Shown: positions 44,802 through 53,559 of the stretch, piece after piece | How the letters are laid out: every line of letters starts with the position of its first letter | How positions within the stretch are numbered: position 1 is the first letter of the stretch | Assembly: GCF_040720935.1 (NCBI RefSeq) | Contig: NZ_JBFDAE010000006.1 | Span: forward strand, 124,001-188,000 | Source: Jejuia sp040720935 | GTDB lineage: Bacteria > Bacteroidota > Bacteroidia > Flavobacteriales > Flavobacteriaceae | Direction of reading: 5' to 3' | DNA length: 64,000 nucleotides | Position numbers and translations under genes: made by a program | Notes under the pieces: model-generated | Told to the model about the DNA's origin: nothing | The model's database searches: none | What the model saw: only the letters and a program-made list of their open reading frames with translations

Positions 44802-45018
44802 TATAGTAGGTTTTAAAAAAAATATTTCAAGGTAAAAGTAATCAAATTTAGTGTTTAAAATGTTACTTACCGATGAAATTGACACTCAAATATTTTTCAA
44901 CCAAAGTATAATTCTATTTGTCGAAAAAAAACATGTTATTTTATTTAACCTTTTATATTTACATCATAATCAGACTATTAATAGCCCAAATTTATTGTCG
45001 AACTAAAAATTATTTATC

Positions 45019-45297
45019 ATGGATTTAAGAATTACGAGTTGTAACAACTTCTTCAAGTTAAAAGGAAACCTCAACAAAAACAATGTTGCTATTTTCCAAA
45101 CAGAATTTAAAAAAGCGTTTAAAAAGTTTAAAAATCTTACTATTAGTGTTGAAGGTTTAGAAAGCGTTGACCGTTTTGGTGTAAAGGCATTGGCAGACCT
45201 ACATTCAAATTCTTTAAAAAACAACATACAATTAGCCATAGTGGGTTTAGGCTGTAAAGAGCTTTACGACCATTTTAGAACTAACGAAGCAGCGTAG
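45019..45297 (+). CDS. STAS domain protein 1
   Basis: This 92-residue single-domain STAS-like protein has an LKGNLNKNNVAIFQTEF start, LTISVEGLESVDRFGVKALADL near residue 40 (the loop where anti-sigma-factor antagonists carry a phosphorylatable Ser, here around SVDRFGV) and IVGLGCKELYDHF. It is a tandem duplicate of the next gene; both end GCKE(L/I)YDHF...EAA. No anti-sigma kinase is nearby. It may work in a partner-switching pathway encoded elsewhere. Confidence 0.8.
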   Translation: MDLRITSCNNFFKLKGNLNKNNVAIFQTEFKKAFKKFKNLTISVEGLESVDRFGVKALADLHSNSLKNNIQLAIVGLGCKELYDHFRTNEAA

Positions 45298-45395
45298 TTT
45301 TAACTCTTTTTGATGGTATCAAATCTTAACAAGATTGAATTTATTTTAACAAATTGTGCGAAATGTAAAATATTTTTGTATGTTAGCGGTCTAAA

Positions 45396-45435
45396 TAATC
45401 GATGAAAAACCAAATTAATCGATGAAAAACCAAAT
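45396..45435 (+). repeat. Two perfect 20-nt direct repeats before STAS 2
   Basis: TAATCGATGAAAAACCAAAT is present twice in a row, ending 5 nt before the start codon of the second STAS gene. A TATTTTTG -7-like box is at 45371-45378, so the repeat would lie in the 5' leader. A duplication here changes the distance between promoter and start. Confidence 0.9.
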
Positions 45436-45440
45436 TTAAC

Positions 45441-45719
45441 ATGAAACTTAACATTACCATTTGTAATAATTTTTACAACCTCAGCGGGGTTTTAAATAGC
45501 GATACTTCAACATTGTTGGAGCAAGAAATTTATAGTGCTTATACTAAGTTTGATAAACTTACTATAAATATCGAAAACCTTAAATCTATAGATTCTAAAG
45601 GTTTAGATGTTCTTGCTAAGTTACATTACCAAGCGGCAAAAGATCAAAAAGAATTTTCAATTATTGGTTTAGGTTGTAAAGAAATTTACGATCATTTTGA
45701 ATCAAGCGAAGCAGCATAA
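45441..45719 (+). CDS. STAS domain protein 2
   Basis: This 92-residue paralogue of the preceding gene has YNLSGVLNSDTSTLLEQEIY, LTINIENLKSIDSKGLDVLA and IIGLGCKEIYDHF. The likely phosphorylation loop reads SIDSKGL with two Ser, unlike the SVDRFGV of copy 1, so the two may be regulated differently. The stop codon directly abuts the stop of the convergent DUF4407 gene with no spacer. Confidence 0.8.
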   Translation: MKLNITICNNFYNLSGVLNSDTSTLLEQEIYSAYTKFDKLTINIENLKSIDSKGLDVLAKLHYQAAKDQKEFSIIGLGCKEIYDHFESSEAA

Positions 45720-46820
45720 TTATAAAGCAGTTTTCTGCTTTTTGTAAAACGCATCGGCTTGCAATTGCATCAATTCGCGAGCCTTTTTGTGTTTGTATGC
45801 ATATAGCTCATCATCATTTTCAATGTTGGTGTAAACTTTGTCATTGATTGTGTTTTCTGTATCAACCAATGCTACTCTTTGGTTTTTGTTTTGGAGAATA
45901 ACACTTTTAACAATATCTTCTTGGTCTTCGAGGTTAAAATCGTAGCTGCCTTTTGGCGCTAATAATTTGGCAAAAATCGGAGCGGTTTCTATGGCTAAAA
46001 ACAATAGAAAAATAAAGAAAGAAGGTAACCAGGGTAATTTATCCAGAGCGCTTATCCGCGCCATTAAACCATCAAAATTATTGATTATAGGTTGGGAAGT
46101 TATTACTTGCATATTGTAATCGCCTTTTAGATCTGCAATTTTTGTTTCAGCGGCTTGAATCTTTGCACGGTTTTCATTTTTGAGAGCTTGTAAATCTCCC
46201 AAAGCAGCGTCGTGTTTTTCTCTTTTTTCTTTATAAACAGGTCCTTTTCCTAACAGTTTAGTGCCGGCGGTTCCTTCTGCTTCAGAAATATAGGTGCTGT
46301 ATAAATTATTAACTTCAGTTTCCTTATTGATAATTTCATTTTGTAGTGTGTTAATTTCAGCGTTTAAAGTTTCAATCTCGGGTGTGAATTGTTGAGCTAT
46401 TTGATTTTTGTTAGACAAAGTCATTGTGTTTTTTTCTTCCAATAAAACCTGATTGATTTCTTTTTCGAAAATTTTAAGTTCCAATGGTTTTGCAATAACA
46501 ATAGCGATGATGATTGCTAAAATTAGTCTTGGCGACGCTTGTAAAATTTCATTTAGAACATTCCCTGTTTTTTTAATGGTAGAAACGATATAGCGGTCCA
46601 AATTAAAGATGAGTAAACCCCAAATTAATCCGAAAATAATAGAATAAAACAAATTATCAAAAACCGTATAAAGTGCATAGCTACCTGCAATAAATGCCAT
46701 AACGGCTGTAAAAAACACAGTCGCCCCAATGCCTGCATATTTGTTTTGTTCTCCTGGAGAGCAGTTGTCTAAAATAGAAGTATCTGCACCAGAGCAGATG
46801 ATGAAAAAGTGCTTTAACAT
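45720..46820 (-). CDS. DUF4407 membrane protein
   Basis: This 366-residue protein has helices near residues 30-50, 55-75, 90-110 and 255-275. A long coiled coil (about 115-245) lies between the third and fourth (LNAEINTLQNEIINKETEVN, ALGDLQALKNENRAKIQAAE). This is the DUF4407 architecture; LDRYIVSTIKKTG is a conserved loop. The function is unknown. It lies convergent to the STAS pair with zero gap and has a 144-nt upstream gap holding a palindromic repeat. Confidence 0.85.
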   Translation of the reverse strand: MLKHFFIICSGADTSILDNCSPGEQNKYAGIGATVFFTAVMAFIAGSYALYTVFDNLFYSIIFGLIWGLLIFNLDRYIVSTIKKTGNVLNEILQASPRLILAIIIAIVIAKPLELKIFEKEINQVLLEEKNTMTLSNKNQIAQQFTPEIETLNAEINTLQNEIINKETEVNNLYSTYISEAEGTAGTKLLGKGPVYKEKREKHDAALGDLQALKNENRAKIQAAETKIADLKGDYNMQVITSQPIINNFDGLMARISALDKLPWLPSFFIFLLFLAIETAPIFAKLLAPKGSYDFNLEDQEDIVKSVILQNKNQRVALVDTENTINDKVYTNIENDDELYAYKHKKARELMQLQADAFYKKQKTAL

Positions 46821-46893
46821 GATGGATTGTTTTTTGATTGACTGACTATTAGAACGCTAAAGCGGGTGGTTTGTTACAAATAATTGATAAAAA

Positions 46894-46938
46894 AGACCTG
46901 TCAGTCCCGACACTTCGGGATTAAAACCTGACAGGTCT
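46894..46938. repeat. CCTGACAGG palindrome with a second palindrome nested in it
   Basis: AGACCTGTCAG at the left and CCTGACAGGTCT at the right flank an inserted TCCCGACACTTCGGGA (46905-46920), itself a palindrome of the 10801-10818 type. One repeat family has landed in the loop of another. Confidence 0.85.
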
Positions 46939-46964
46939 AGTAATAAAATTATAGTTTGTCTGTG

Positions 46965-47705
46965 CTAAAGAAGTTTTTTTATTAACCTTTCAAACTCATC
47001 TCCTGTTCCTAGTTTCATTACGCCATTTTGTTTAAAGTAGGGAATACCGCGCTCAATATATTTGATTTCTCCGAGTTTATCAATGAAAATATTTTTTGGA
47101 TACCCGAGAATACCAATGTCGTTAATATATTTACGAGCGTTCACTAAATGTACATAATTAAATGTATGTGTTTTTAAAAATTGAGTTACCGTCTCTTTAT
47201 TGTCTGGGGTTATTCCTATGAAATTAACTTGATCTGAATATTTTTTGACCAATTTGTTTAAAACAGGTATTTCTTCAATACAAGGTTTACATCTTGTAAA
47301 CCAAAAATTTATAATTGTCGGTTTATTTTTTAAATCTGATAAAGACATGTTTTTACCATCAATAGTTTGTAAATTGAAATTAGGCAATTCTTTATTGAGA
47401 TAGCTATAAATTTTTTCTTCTGGGCGTCTAGAACCATTGGGGTTGCGTTTAATCCTAATGTCTAATTTATATGTTTTTATAATTGAATCGTGAGAAATAA
47501 TACTATCAATTAATCTTTCATTAATGGTAACCTCTCCGTGCTTTTCTTTAAGCTGACTTGCAATATTCTTTTTATAATCTTCATAGTTGTCTTGGGTAAA
47601 AATTCTATCCGAATTATTGGTTTTATAGTATGTTTGAGCTTGGACCGATTTTGTACTACAAATTACTAGAAAAACTATTTTTAGTATTAAAATGTACTGT
47701 TTCAT
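46965..47705 (-). CDS. TlpA-family thiol-disulfide oxidoreductase
   Basis: This 246-residue exported protein (signal MKQYILILKIVFLVICS) has a C-terminal thioredoxin fold: FNLQTIDGKNMSLSDLKNKP, IINFWFTRCKPCIEEIPVL (CxxC near residue 137) and NIGILGYPKNIFIDKLGEI (cis-Pro loop). The N-terminal 100 residues form a separate domain without a recognised family. It lies 10 nt downstream of the M56 gene and so belongs to the BlaI-controlled operon; it may repair disulfides in envelope proteins. Confidence 0.88.
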   Translation of the reverse strand: MKQYILILKIVFLVICSTKSVQAQTYYKTNNSDRIFTQDNYEDYKKNIASQLKEKHGEVTINERLIDSIISHDSIIKTYKLDIRIKRNPNGSRRPEEKIYSYLNKELPNFNLQTIDGKNMSLSDLKNKPTIINFWFTRCKPCIEEIPVLNKLVKKYSDQVNFIGITPDNKETVTQFLKTHTFNYVHLVNARKYINDIGILGYPKNIFIDKLGEIKYIERGIPYFKQNGVMKLGTGDEFERLIKKLL

Positions 47706-47715
47706 GTTCTGTTTT

Positions 47716-49953
47716 TTATAATTTTTTATGTTTTGTGTCAGTTCTTATAGTGTCTATAGTAATTTTTGTTGTTTGTCTATAGTTATAGATTATATCTTCA
47801 TTCGATCTAATATTAATTTTTTTCTGGATTGTATCATTAATTTTATCTTTAATCGGAGAAACAGAATCAGCAGTAATAAAAGAAACAATAAGTTTAGATT
47901 TTTCGATTTCACTTTTAAGATCGGCTAAATATTGTTCAGTAGCATGCCCTTTAATTTTAACTTTGACAAATAATTTATATTTAATTTGAAAATTATCTCC
48001 TTTATTGGCATATTTGGTAGCCATTAATTGATTTTTAATGTCAATAATTTTTTGAGAAAGATGGTTGAATTCAACTTTTTGGTTATCCACAAATATTTGT
48101 CTGTCCTCATTTATAAGAATACTTATTTGATGATTATTTGAGGTGTGTATTGGTTTTTGAGTTTTTTTAGAAACTCTTAAGCCATATTTTTTTACATGTT
48201 CTAATGTCTTAGGATGAAAATAAGGAAATACTTCGGAACTTGCTTTTTCCTCTTTTGTCATAGCTTTATAGAGATCGAACATTCTTTGTATTTCTCTAAT
48301 TTTATGGGTTCTCTCTTTTAAACTCTGATTGTTGTACTTTTTAGCTAGTGTATTGTATTCGATTGCTCTTTCTGGAAAATCACTTTTTTTAGATTTAATT
48401 ATAGAATTTATATTTGGTATTTCTGGTGCTTTTAAAAGGTTTGCTTTTTCTAAAGTTTCAACCTCTAACATTCTATAAAACTCATCTAGTTGCCATTTTA
48501 AAATTTTTAATTCTGAATTATCAGGCCTATCAGAATTTAAAAATACTTTAATTTCATTTTTGTACTTTGATAATAATTGTTGGTAAGTTCTTAATCGATA
48601 ATCTTCAAGATTCTTTTTATGTCCTTTTTCTGTGTTCAACATGTATCGTTTTGATTCATAAGTTCCTTTGTTTGGATCACTATCTATGGCGAAACTATTA
48701 GAGTAGCTATAAATAGCCTGTCGATTATAATTATTTAATTCCTCTTTTCTTATATATTCTCCATCAATAAAAAACACCAAGTCTGTAGAGTTTTTCCAGC
48801 TATCAAATTCTGCTTGAGTTGGATGATTTGGAGTTGGTTTTATTTCAGAAGATTTGAAAAATTTACTAAAACGAGCATTGACCAATCTTCTTTGTTCATA
48901 AGTCATAAGGCTAAAAATTGCCATAAGCCTACTACTTTGACTATGCCCTATTCTATCATCTTCATTATATTTTTCCATGAAATCATTATATTCTTGCATC
49001 ATAGCTTCAGTAGCGCCTTCGCCTTCCTCTAAAGTAACTTCAATAATTTGATTTTTATTTGAATTTTGACTTTCTTCAACTGTAATTTTTTGACTAAACC
49101 CATAAATTAGAATTGCAAGTAAGGGAAGCACAACAAGACTTCGAAGCCAATTTGCTGTTCTTGATGTTTGTGTTTTCATAATTGTAAATCGTTTTTTGAT
49201 TGATGAATAATTTATGGCATTTGCCAATGATGAATATGATGTGTTAGCTGAGAACGACAATAGGGTGTTTTGGTACGTTGATGCATCTATACCTTGATTT
49301 AAAACGGCTCGGTCTGCTAAGAACTCATGGTTTAATTTGATGTCTTTTTTAATGAAATATAACAACGGATTAAACCAAAATAATATTTGCAGTATTTCAA
49401 TATATAGAATATCCAAAGCATGTTTTTGTTTGGCATGGGTTTGCTCATGTAGTAATACTTCTTGAGGTATTTTGTTTTGTTCGTAATTTGTTTTATTGAG
49501 AAAAATGTACTTAAAAAATGTATGTGGTGTTACTAAATCTTCCAATAAAACAATGATAAAGTTTTTGTTTTTATGCCTCGGATTCAATCTAATTCTCGAA
49601 AAAAGTTGGAATAAATTTTTAAAGAATCTGAAAGAAAATAGAATAACTCCAAGCGCATAAATAGTCCATAAAATGGTTGGTAAATAATCCCCTATTGTTT
49701 TTGTTTCACTTATTTCAGCATTTTGAGGTGTTGCATTATTTTGAAGTGCAGAAACATCTGAAAATTGTGGTTGCTGTATTTCTACTACCACGTATTCTGT
49801 AAAAGTGATAAACGGAATGCCCATTGAAATGATAAGGATAGCAATTAAGTAAAACCGCTTAAAAGTATGTGCGCTAGTTTTTTCTAAACACAATTTATAA
49901 AACAGCATAAAAAGGGCTAAACAAGCACTAGATTTTAATAGTATGGCTAACAT
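47716..49953 (-). CDS. M56 (BlaR1-type) sensor metallopeptidase
   Basis: This 745-residue membrane protease has N-terminal helices (residues 2-17, 35-52, 90-110) and the zinc motif EVLLHEQTHAKQKH near residue 168. KKDIKLNHEFLADRAVL follows near residue 205, and a further helix (SLVVLPLLAILIYGF) near 270. The large C-terminal 450 residues are periplasmic and unlike the penicillin-binding sensor of BlaR1, so it may sense another envelope signal or be a TonB-like/M56 hybrid. Start is 2 nt after the BlaI stop. In BlaR systems the protease inactivates the repressor. Confidence 0.88.
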   Translation of the reverse strand: MLAILLKSSACLALFMLFYKLCLEKTSAHTFKRFYLIAILIISMGIPFITFTEYVVVEIQQPQFSDVSALQNNATPQNAEISETKTIGDYLPTILWTIYALGVILFSFRFFKNLFQLFSRIRLNPRHKNKNFIIVLLEDLVTPHTFFKYIFLNKTNYEQNKIPQEVLLHEQTHAKQKHALDILYIEILQILFWFNPLLYFIKKDIKLNHEFLADRAVLNQGIDASTYQNTLLSFSANTSYSSLANAINYSSIKKRFTIMKTQTSRTANWLRSLVVLPLLAILIYGFSQKITVEESQNSNKNQIIEVTLEEGEGATEAMMQEYNDFMEKYNEDDRIGHSQSSRLMAIFSLMTYEQRRLVNARFSKFFKSSEIKPTPNHPTQAEFDSWKNSTDLVFFIDGEYIRKEELNNYNRQAIYSYSNSFAIDSDPNKGTYESKRYMLNTEKGHKKNLEDYRLRTYQQLLSKYKNEIKVFLNSDRPDNSELKILKWQLDEFYRMLEVETLEKANLLKAPEIPNINSIIKSKKSDFPERAIEYNTLAKKYNNQSLKERTHKIREIQRMFDLYKAMTKEEKASSEVFPYFHPKTLEHVKKYGLRVSKKTQKPIHTSNNHQISILINEDRQIFVDNQKVEFNHLSQKIIDIKNQLMATKYANKGDNFQIKYKLFVKVKIKGHATEQYLADLKSEIEKSKLIVSFITADSVSPIKDKINDTIQKKINIRSNEDIIYNYRQTTKITIDTIRTDTKHKKL

Positions 49954-49955
49954 GA

Positions 49956-50321
49956 CTATTTGTTTTTGATTTCGTTGTCGATTAATTTTTTAAGGTCTTC
50001 CAGCTCTTTTTTTGTCAGATTGGTTTCTTTGGTAAAAAAAGAGGCGAATTGGGAAGCACTATCATTAAAAAAGTTTTTAATGAGTCCGTTTACGTGTTTT
50101 GAGAAATAGTCTTTCTTTTTTACAAGCGGGTAATATTGTCTTGAATTTCCAAACAAATTATAAGCTATAAATCCTTTGTCTGTCATTCGTTTTAATAAGG
50201 TTGCAATTGTTGTGGTTGCAGGTTTTGGCTCTGGGTAGGCTTCTAATAAATCTTTCATGAACCCTTCTTCTAGTTTCCATAAACGATTCATTAGTTCTTC
50301 TTCGGTTTTTGATAGTTGCAT
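49956..50321 (-). CDS. BlaI/MecI/CopY family repressor
   Basis: This 121-residue winged-helix repressor has TEEELMNRLWKLEEGFMKDL at the N-terminus, TTIATLLKRMTDKGFIAY as recognition helix and wing (residues 36-55) and a C-terminal dimerisation region (FFTKETNLTKKELEDLKKLI). It is directly upstream of the M56 protease gene. Palindromes matching the TACA-N-TGTA consensus lie at 50332-50385 just before the start codon, so autoregulation of the blaI-M56-tlpA operon is likely. Confidence 0.93.
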   Translation of the reverse strand: MQLSKTEEELMNRLWKLEEGFMKDLLEAYPEPKPATTTIATLLKRMTDKGFIAYNLFGNSRQYYPLVKKKDYFSKHVNGLIKNFFNDSASQFASFFTKETNLTKKELEDLKKLIDNEIKNK

Positions 50322-50331
50322 CTTCTACAGT

Positions 50332-50385
50332 ATTAGAATTTATTCTACAAATGTAGAGCAAAAAAGCATATTCTACAAATGTAGA
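50332..50385 (-). promoter_or_regulatory. BlaI-type operators
   Basis: Two near-identical palindromes TTCTACAAATGTAGA lie at 50343-50357 and 50370-50384, and a half-conserved TTCTACAGTATTAGAA at 50332-50347 overlaps the first. TACA/TGTA half-sites are the known BlaI/MecI binding consensus. The spacing of the two perfect copies is 27 nt. Confidence 0.85.
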
Positions 50386-50393
50386 AGTACTTT

Positions 50394-51257
50394 TTAAGAA
50401 GATTTTCGAGACCGAACACTCTCAATAATAACCGTAGAAATAATTAAAGTGCCACCAATAAATGTGTTTGAAGTTGGTATTTCGTTTAAAAAAATATAGG
50501 CCAAAATGATACCAAAAATTGGTTGCGTGCTTAAAATAATACTTGCGGAACTTACTGTAAAATGTTTTAAGCTATTAATGAATAACGAATGTCCAATAGC
50601 AGTTGCAACTAATGCTAACATAATAATATACGGGTATTGTGTTTTTATATTTGAGGTGTCAAAGAAATATAACACAGGTAATAAAAAAACGGTAACTATC
50701 AGAAGCTGATACATCATTACCATAATACCGTTATAGCCTGCTGAACCTCTTTTCAAAATTATGTTTCTAAGCGAAAATAAAACGGCAGAAATCACACCCC
50801 AAACCACACCTTTAAAATGCGAATTTTCTAGATTTAACTCTGGGGCCAATATGTAGATTCCAATAAACACCAAAACAGCCAGAAGCAAGTGTGCCCTATT
50901 AAATTTTGCCTTGGTTAATAAAGGTTCTAAAATTGCCGTTATTGCAGGAAAAGTATATAAGGAAAGCATCCCAATTGAAACATTTGAAATTTTTATGGAA
51001 TAGAAATAGGTAATCCAATGTGCACCTAAAAATAATGCACTAAAGAAAAACGTTTTTCTGTCCTTAGCGTTTTTTATAGTTAGATTAATTTTTTTAAACC
51101 TACAAAATAGATAAAGGATAAGTAACGCAATAGACGATCGCCACCAAATGATAACCGCCGCTGGCATGTCTATATACTTGCCTAAAACTCCCGCAGAACT
51201 TATTAAAAGAGTTGCAAGACTAAGTTCTAAAACGTTATTTAAATGCGAATTTTTCAT
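50394..51257 (-). CDS. EamA/DMT-family transporter
   Basis: This 287-residue protein has ten hydrophobic helices in two homologous EamA halves. Examples are LSLATLLISSAGVLGKYIDM at the start and HFKGVVWGVISAVLFSLRNI near residue 145. ASIILSTQPIFGIILAYIFL near residue 240 and IGGTLIISTVIIESV at the end complete the second half. It probably exports a small metabolite; the substrate is unknown. It ends 8 nt before the operator region of the BlaI gene. Confidence 0.9.
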   Translation of the reverse strand: MKNSHLNNVLELSLATLLISSAGVLGKYIDMPAAVIIWWRSSIALLILYLFCRFKKINLTIKNAKDRKTFFFSALFLGAHWITYFYSIKISNVSIGMLSLYTFPAITAILEPLLTKAKFNRAHLLLAVLVFIGIYILAPELNLENSHFKGVVWGVISAVLFSLRNIILKRGSAGYNGIMVMMYQLLIVTVFLLPVLYFFDTSNIKTQYPYIIMLALVATAIGHSLFINSLKHFTVSSASIILSTQPIFGIILAYIFLNEIPTSNTFIGGTLIISTVIIESVRSRKSS

Positions 51258-51276
51258 AAAAAAAGCCTAAGCTCAT

Positions 51277-51412
51277 ATTAGGGATCGTAGTGAAACATTT
51301 ATGTTCATGAATTCTATTAGTATAAAATGAAAAAAAATAGGAATAAAAGCCCACGGGGAGGTACGACCGAGGATTTGTAGCGAATATCCCGATCCTTGTG
51401 GCAATACCCAAA
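51277..51412 (+). ncRNA. Candidate structured RNA (resembles the Flavo-1 motif from memory)
   Basis: The 175-nt gap between two minus-strand genes is not random. GGATCG (51282-51287) can pair with CGATCC (51390-51395) to close a large domain. Inside lie two similar loops, GTAGTGAAAC and GTAGCGAATA, the latter within GGATTTGTAGCGAATATCC, which can form its own hairpin. Sequence such as GAGGATTTGTAGCGAATA is familiar from intergenic regions of many Flavobacteriia and recalls the Flavo-1 RNA motif. This is memory only, and the strand is a guess. Confidence 0.5.
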
Positions 51413-51432
51413 TTACATGCGCTAAAATAATT

Positions 51433-52824
51433 TCAGTATTTTGATAATTCTGTGAAATACTTATAAAAATAAGGGATGGTTTCAATGCCTTTTAGGTAAT
51501 TCCATATTCCGAAATGTTCGTTTGGGGAATGTATGGCGTCGCTATCGAGACCAAAACCCATTAAAATGGTTTTACTTTTTAGCTCTTGCTCAAATAGCGC
51601 GACAATTGGGATGCTGCCACCACTACGTTGTGGTATTGGCGTTTTGCCAAACGTATCTTGATAGGCTTTACTTGCGGCTTTATAGCCAATGCTATCAATG
51701 GGCGTTACGTAACCTTGACCTCCATGATGTGGCGTAACTTTAACTTTAACACCTTTTGGTGCTAAACTTTCAAAGTGATTTTTGAATAATTCGGTAATTT
51801 CCACCCAATCTTGATGTGGCACCAAACGCATGGAAATTTTGGCATAGGCTTTACTCGCAATGACAGTTTTTGCGCCTTCGCCTGTGTAACCACCCCAAAT
51901 GCCGTTTACATCTAGAGTTGGTCTTATGGAGTTGCGTTCGTTGGTTGAGTAGCCTTCTTCTCCGTAAACTGCATCTATATTTAATGCTTTTTTGTAGTTT
52001 TCTAAGTTGAAAGGTGCTTTTGCCATTTCGGCACGTTCATCTTTTGATAACTCTTCTACCTTATCATAAAACCCTGGAATGGTAATATGATTGTTTTCAT
52101 CATGGAGCGATGCAATCATTTTGGTCAATACATTGATAGGGTTAGCAACTGCGCCACCGTAAAGTCCAGAATGCAAATCGCGATTAGGCCCTGTAACTTC
52201 TACTTCAACATAACTTAATCCTCTTAATCCTGTGGTTATTGAAGGCACATCGTTAGCAATCATGCCTGTATCTGAAATTAAAATGACATCGTTCTTTAAT
52301 TTCTCTTGATTGTGTTTTACAAAAGTTGCCAAATTTGCGCTCCCAACCTCTTCTTCTCCTTCAATCATAAATTTTACATTGCATGGCAATTGGTTGGTAG
52401 CGGTCATAAATTCCATCGCCTTAACGTGCATGTACATCTGCCCTTTATCATCACAAGCACCACGGGCAAAAATTGCACCGCCTGGGTGTTTTTCTGTCTT
52501 TTTAATTACAGGTTCAAATGGTAGTGAGTGCCATAAATTTACGGGGTCTGGAGGTTGTACATCATAATGTCCGTAAACCAGAACGGTAGGCAAGTTTTTA
52601 TCAATTGTTTTTTCGCCGTAAACTATGGGGTAACCGTCGGTTTTGCAAATTTCAACGGTATCGCAACCTGCTTTTTCTAGACTAATTTTAATGGCATCAG
52701 CTGTTTTTAAAACATCATTTTTGTATGCAGAATCGGCACTTATAGATGGGATTTTTAAGAGTTCTATAAGCTCGTTTAAAAATCGGTCTTTGTGTTCTGA
52801 AATATAATTCTTAATATTATTCAT
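51433..52824 (-). CDS. M20-family dipeptidase
   Basis: This 463-residue metallopeptidase has the M20 signature residues: VLVYGHYDVQPPDPVNLW near residue 85 (His and Asp), ARGACDDKGQMYMHVKA near residue 118, MIEGEEEVGSANL near residue 150 (Glu-Glu) and a lid domain with PHQDWVEITEL. QRSGGSIPIVALFEQ and SDAIHSPNEHFGIWN hold the last zinc ligands. It probably hydrolyses dipeptides in the cytoplasm; no signal peptide is present. Confidence 0.93.
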   Translation of the reverse strand: MNNIKNYISEHKDRFLNELIELLKIPSISADSAYKNDVLKTADAIKISLEKAGCDTVEICKTDGYPIVYGEKTIDKNLPTVLVYGHYDVQPPDPVNLWHSLPFEPVIKKTEKHPGGAIFARGACDDKGQMYMHVKAMEFMTATNQLPCNVKFMIEGEEEVGSANLATFVKHNQEKLKNDVILISDTGMIANDVPSITTGLRGLSYVEVEVTGPNRDLHSGLYGGAVANPINVLTKMIASLHDENNHITIPGFYDKVEELSKDERAEMAKAPFNLENYKKALNIDAVYGEEGYSTNERNSIRPTLDVNGIWGGYTGEGAKTVIASKAYAKISMRLVPHQDWVEITELFKNHFESLAPKGVKVKVTPHHGGQGYVTPIDSIGYKAASKAYQDTFGKTPIPQRSGGSIPIVALFEQELKSKTILMGFGLDSDAIHSPNEHFGIWNYLKGIETIPYFYKYFTELSKY

Positions 52825-52884
52825 GAAGTGAAAATATGGTTTCTTTCAAAAGTATAAAAAAGAATGTTTTTAAGGCGCATTAAG

Positions 52885-52914
52885 TTTGCAATTTAAAAAT
52901 GTTGTTTATATTTG
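52885..52914 (+). promoter_or_regulatory. Promoter of tRNA-Leu
   Basis: TTTG at 52885-52888 is followed by 18 nt and TATATTTG at 52907-52914, a strong match to the Bacteroidota consensus. A perfect 14-nt palindrome CCGATAATTATCGG (52919-52932) lies in the short leader before the tRNA. Confidence 0.85.
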
Positions 52915-52939
52915 CATCCCGATAATTATCGGACTACCA

Positions 52940-53021
52940 GCGGGCGTGGTGGAATTGGTAGACACGCTAGACTTAGGATCTAGTGCCTCACGGTGTGGGA
53001 GTTCGAGTCTCCCCGCCCGCA
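52940..53021 (+). tRNA. tRNA-Leu (anticodon UAG)
   Basis: GCGGGCG at 52940 pairs with CGCCCGC before the discriminator A at 53021. The D-loop reads TGGTGGAATTGGTAGACAC, the anticodon loop CTTAGGA (UAG), a long variable arm (TGCCTCACGGTGTGGG) identifies leucine, and GTTCGAGTC is the T-loop. CCA is not encoded. Confidence 0.97.
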
Positions 53022-53030
53022 CTTTAAAGG

Positions 53031-53060
53031 AAAAGCCGATACAAAATGTATCGGCTTTTT
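53031..53060 (+). terminator. Intrinsic terminator after tRNA-Leu
   Basis: AAAAGCCGATACA and TGTATCGGCTTTTT form a 13-bp stem with a very short loop followed by T residues, directly behind the tRNA. It is a textbook rho-independent terminator. Confidence 0.92.
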
Positions 53061-53173
53061 TATTAATTTATGTGTCTCACAACATACAGATTTCAAGACG
53101 AGCCATCTCTTAATAGTATCCAAAACAAGAGCCAAAAACATTTCAAATATTGGTTTAAATGAATTTTCTGTAG

Positions 53174-53551
53174 TTATACTTTAATTGGTGTTGCAAAATT
53201 ATTTTCAAATAAAATTTCTGCCAAAGCCAATTGTAAATTTGCCACATACTTATTTTTAGGATTGGCATTGAGGACTACCAATGCAAACCCTAATTTAGAG
53301 AGCTTACAATCTTTCACCAACTGACCTTCTCGATGTGTGTATAATGATCTGAAATGCTGCGATACCTCTAAATGCAGCGTTTCGGTAGCCACTATGGCTT
53401 TTTTTATCGCCCCATTTATGTCTTCCAAATCAAAATCTTTATTGAGAAGATTGCTCGCGAGATAAGTCATTTCTTTACCATAAAACATATCCATAAAATG
53501 TTTTATAGCATTTGCTGTCTCATACTTTTTTTGATATACTATGATTTCCAT
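53174..53551 (-). CDS. Hypothetical protein in the dnaJ-thioredoxin operon
   Basis: This 125-residue protein is mostly helical (IKHFMDMFYGKEMTYLASNL, INGAIKKAIVATETLHLEVS) with a C-terminal NLQLALAEILFENNFATPI. No signal peptide, cysteine motif or recognised family. It starts 8 nt after the thioredoxin stop on the same strand and so belongs to the stress operon. Confidence 0.65.
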   Translation of the reverse strand: MEIIVYQKKYETANAIKHFMDMFYGKEMTYLASNLLNKDFDLEDINGAIKKAIVATETLHLEVSQHFRSLYTHREGQLVKDCKLSKLGFALVVLNANPKNKYVANLQLALAEILFENNFATPIKV

Positions 53552-53559
53552 TTTTTCAC

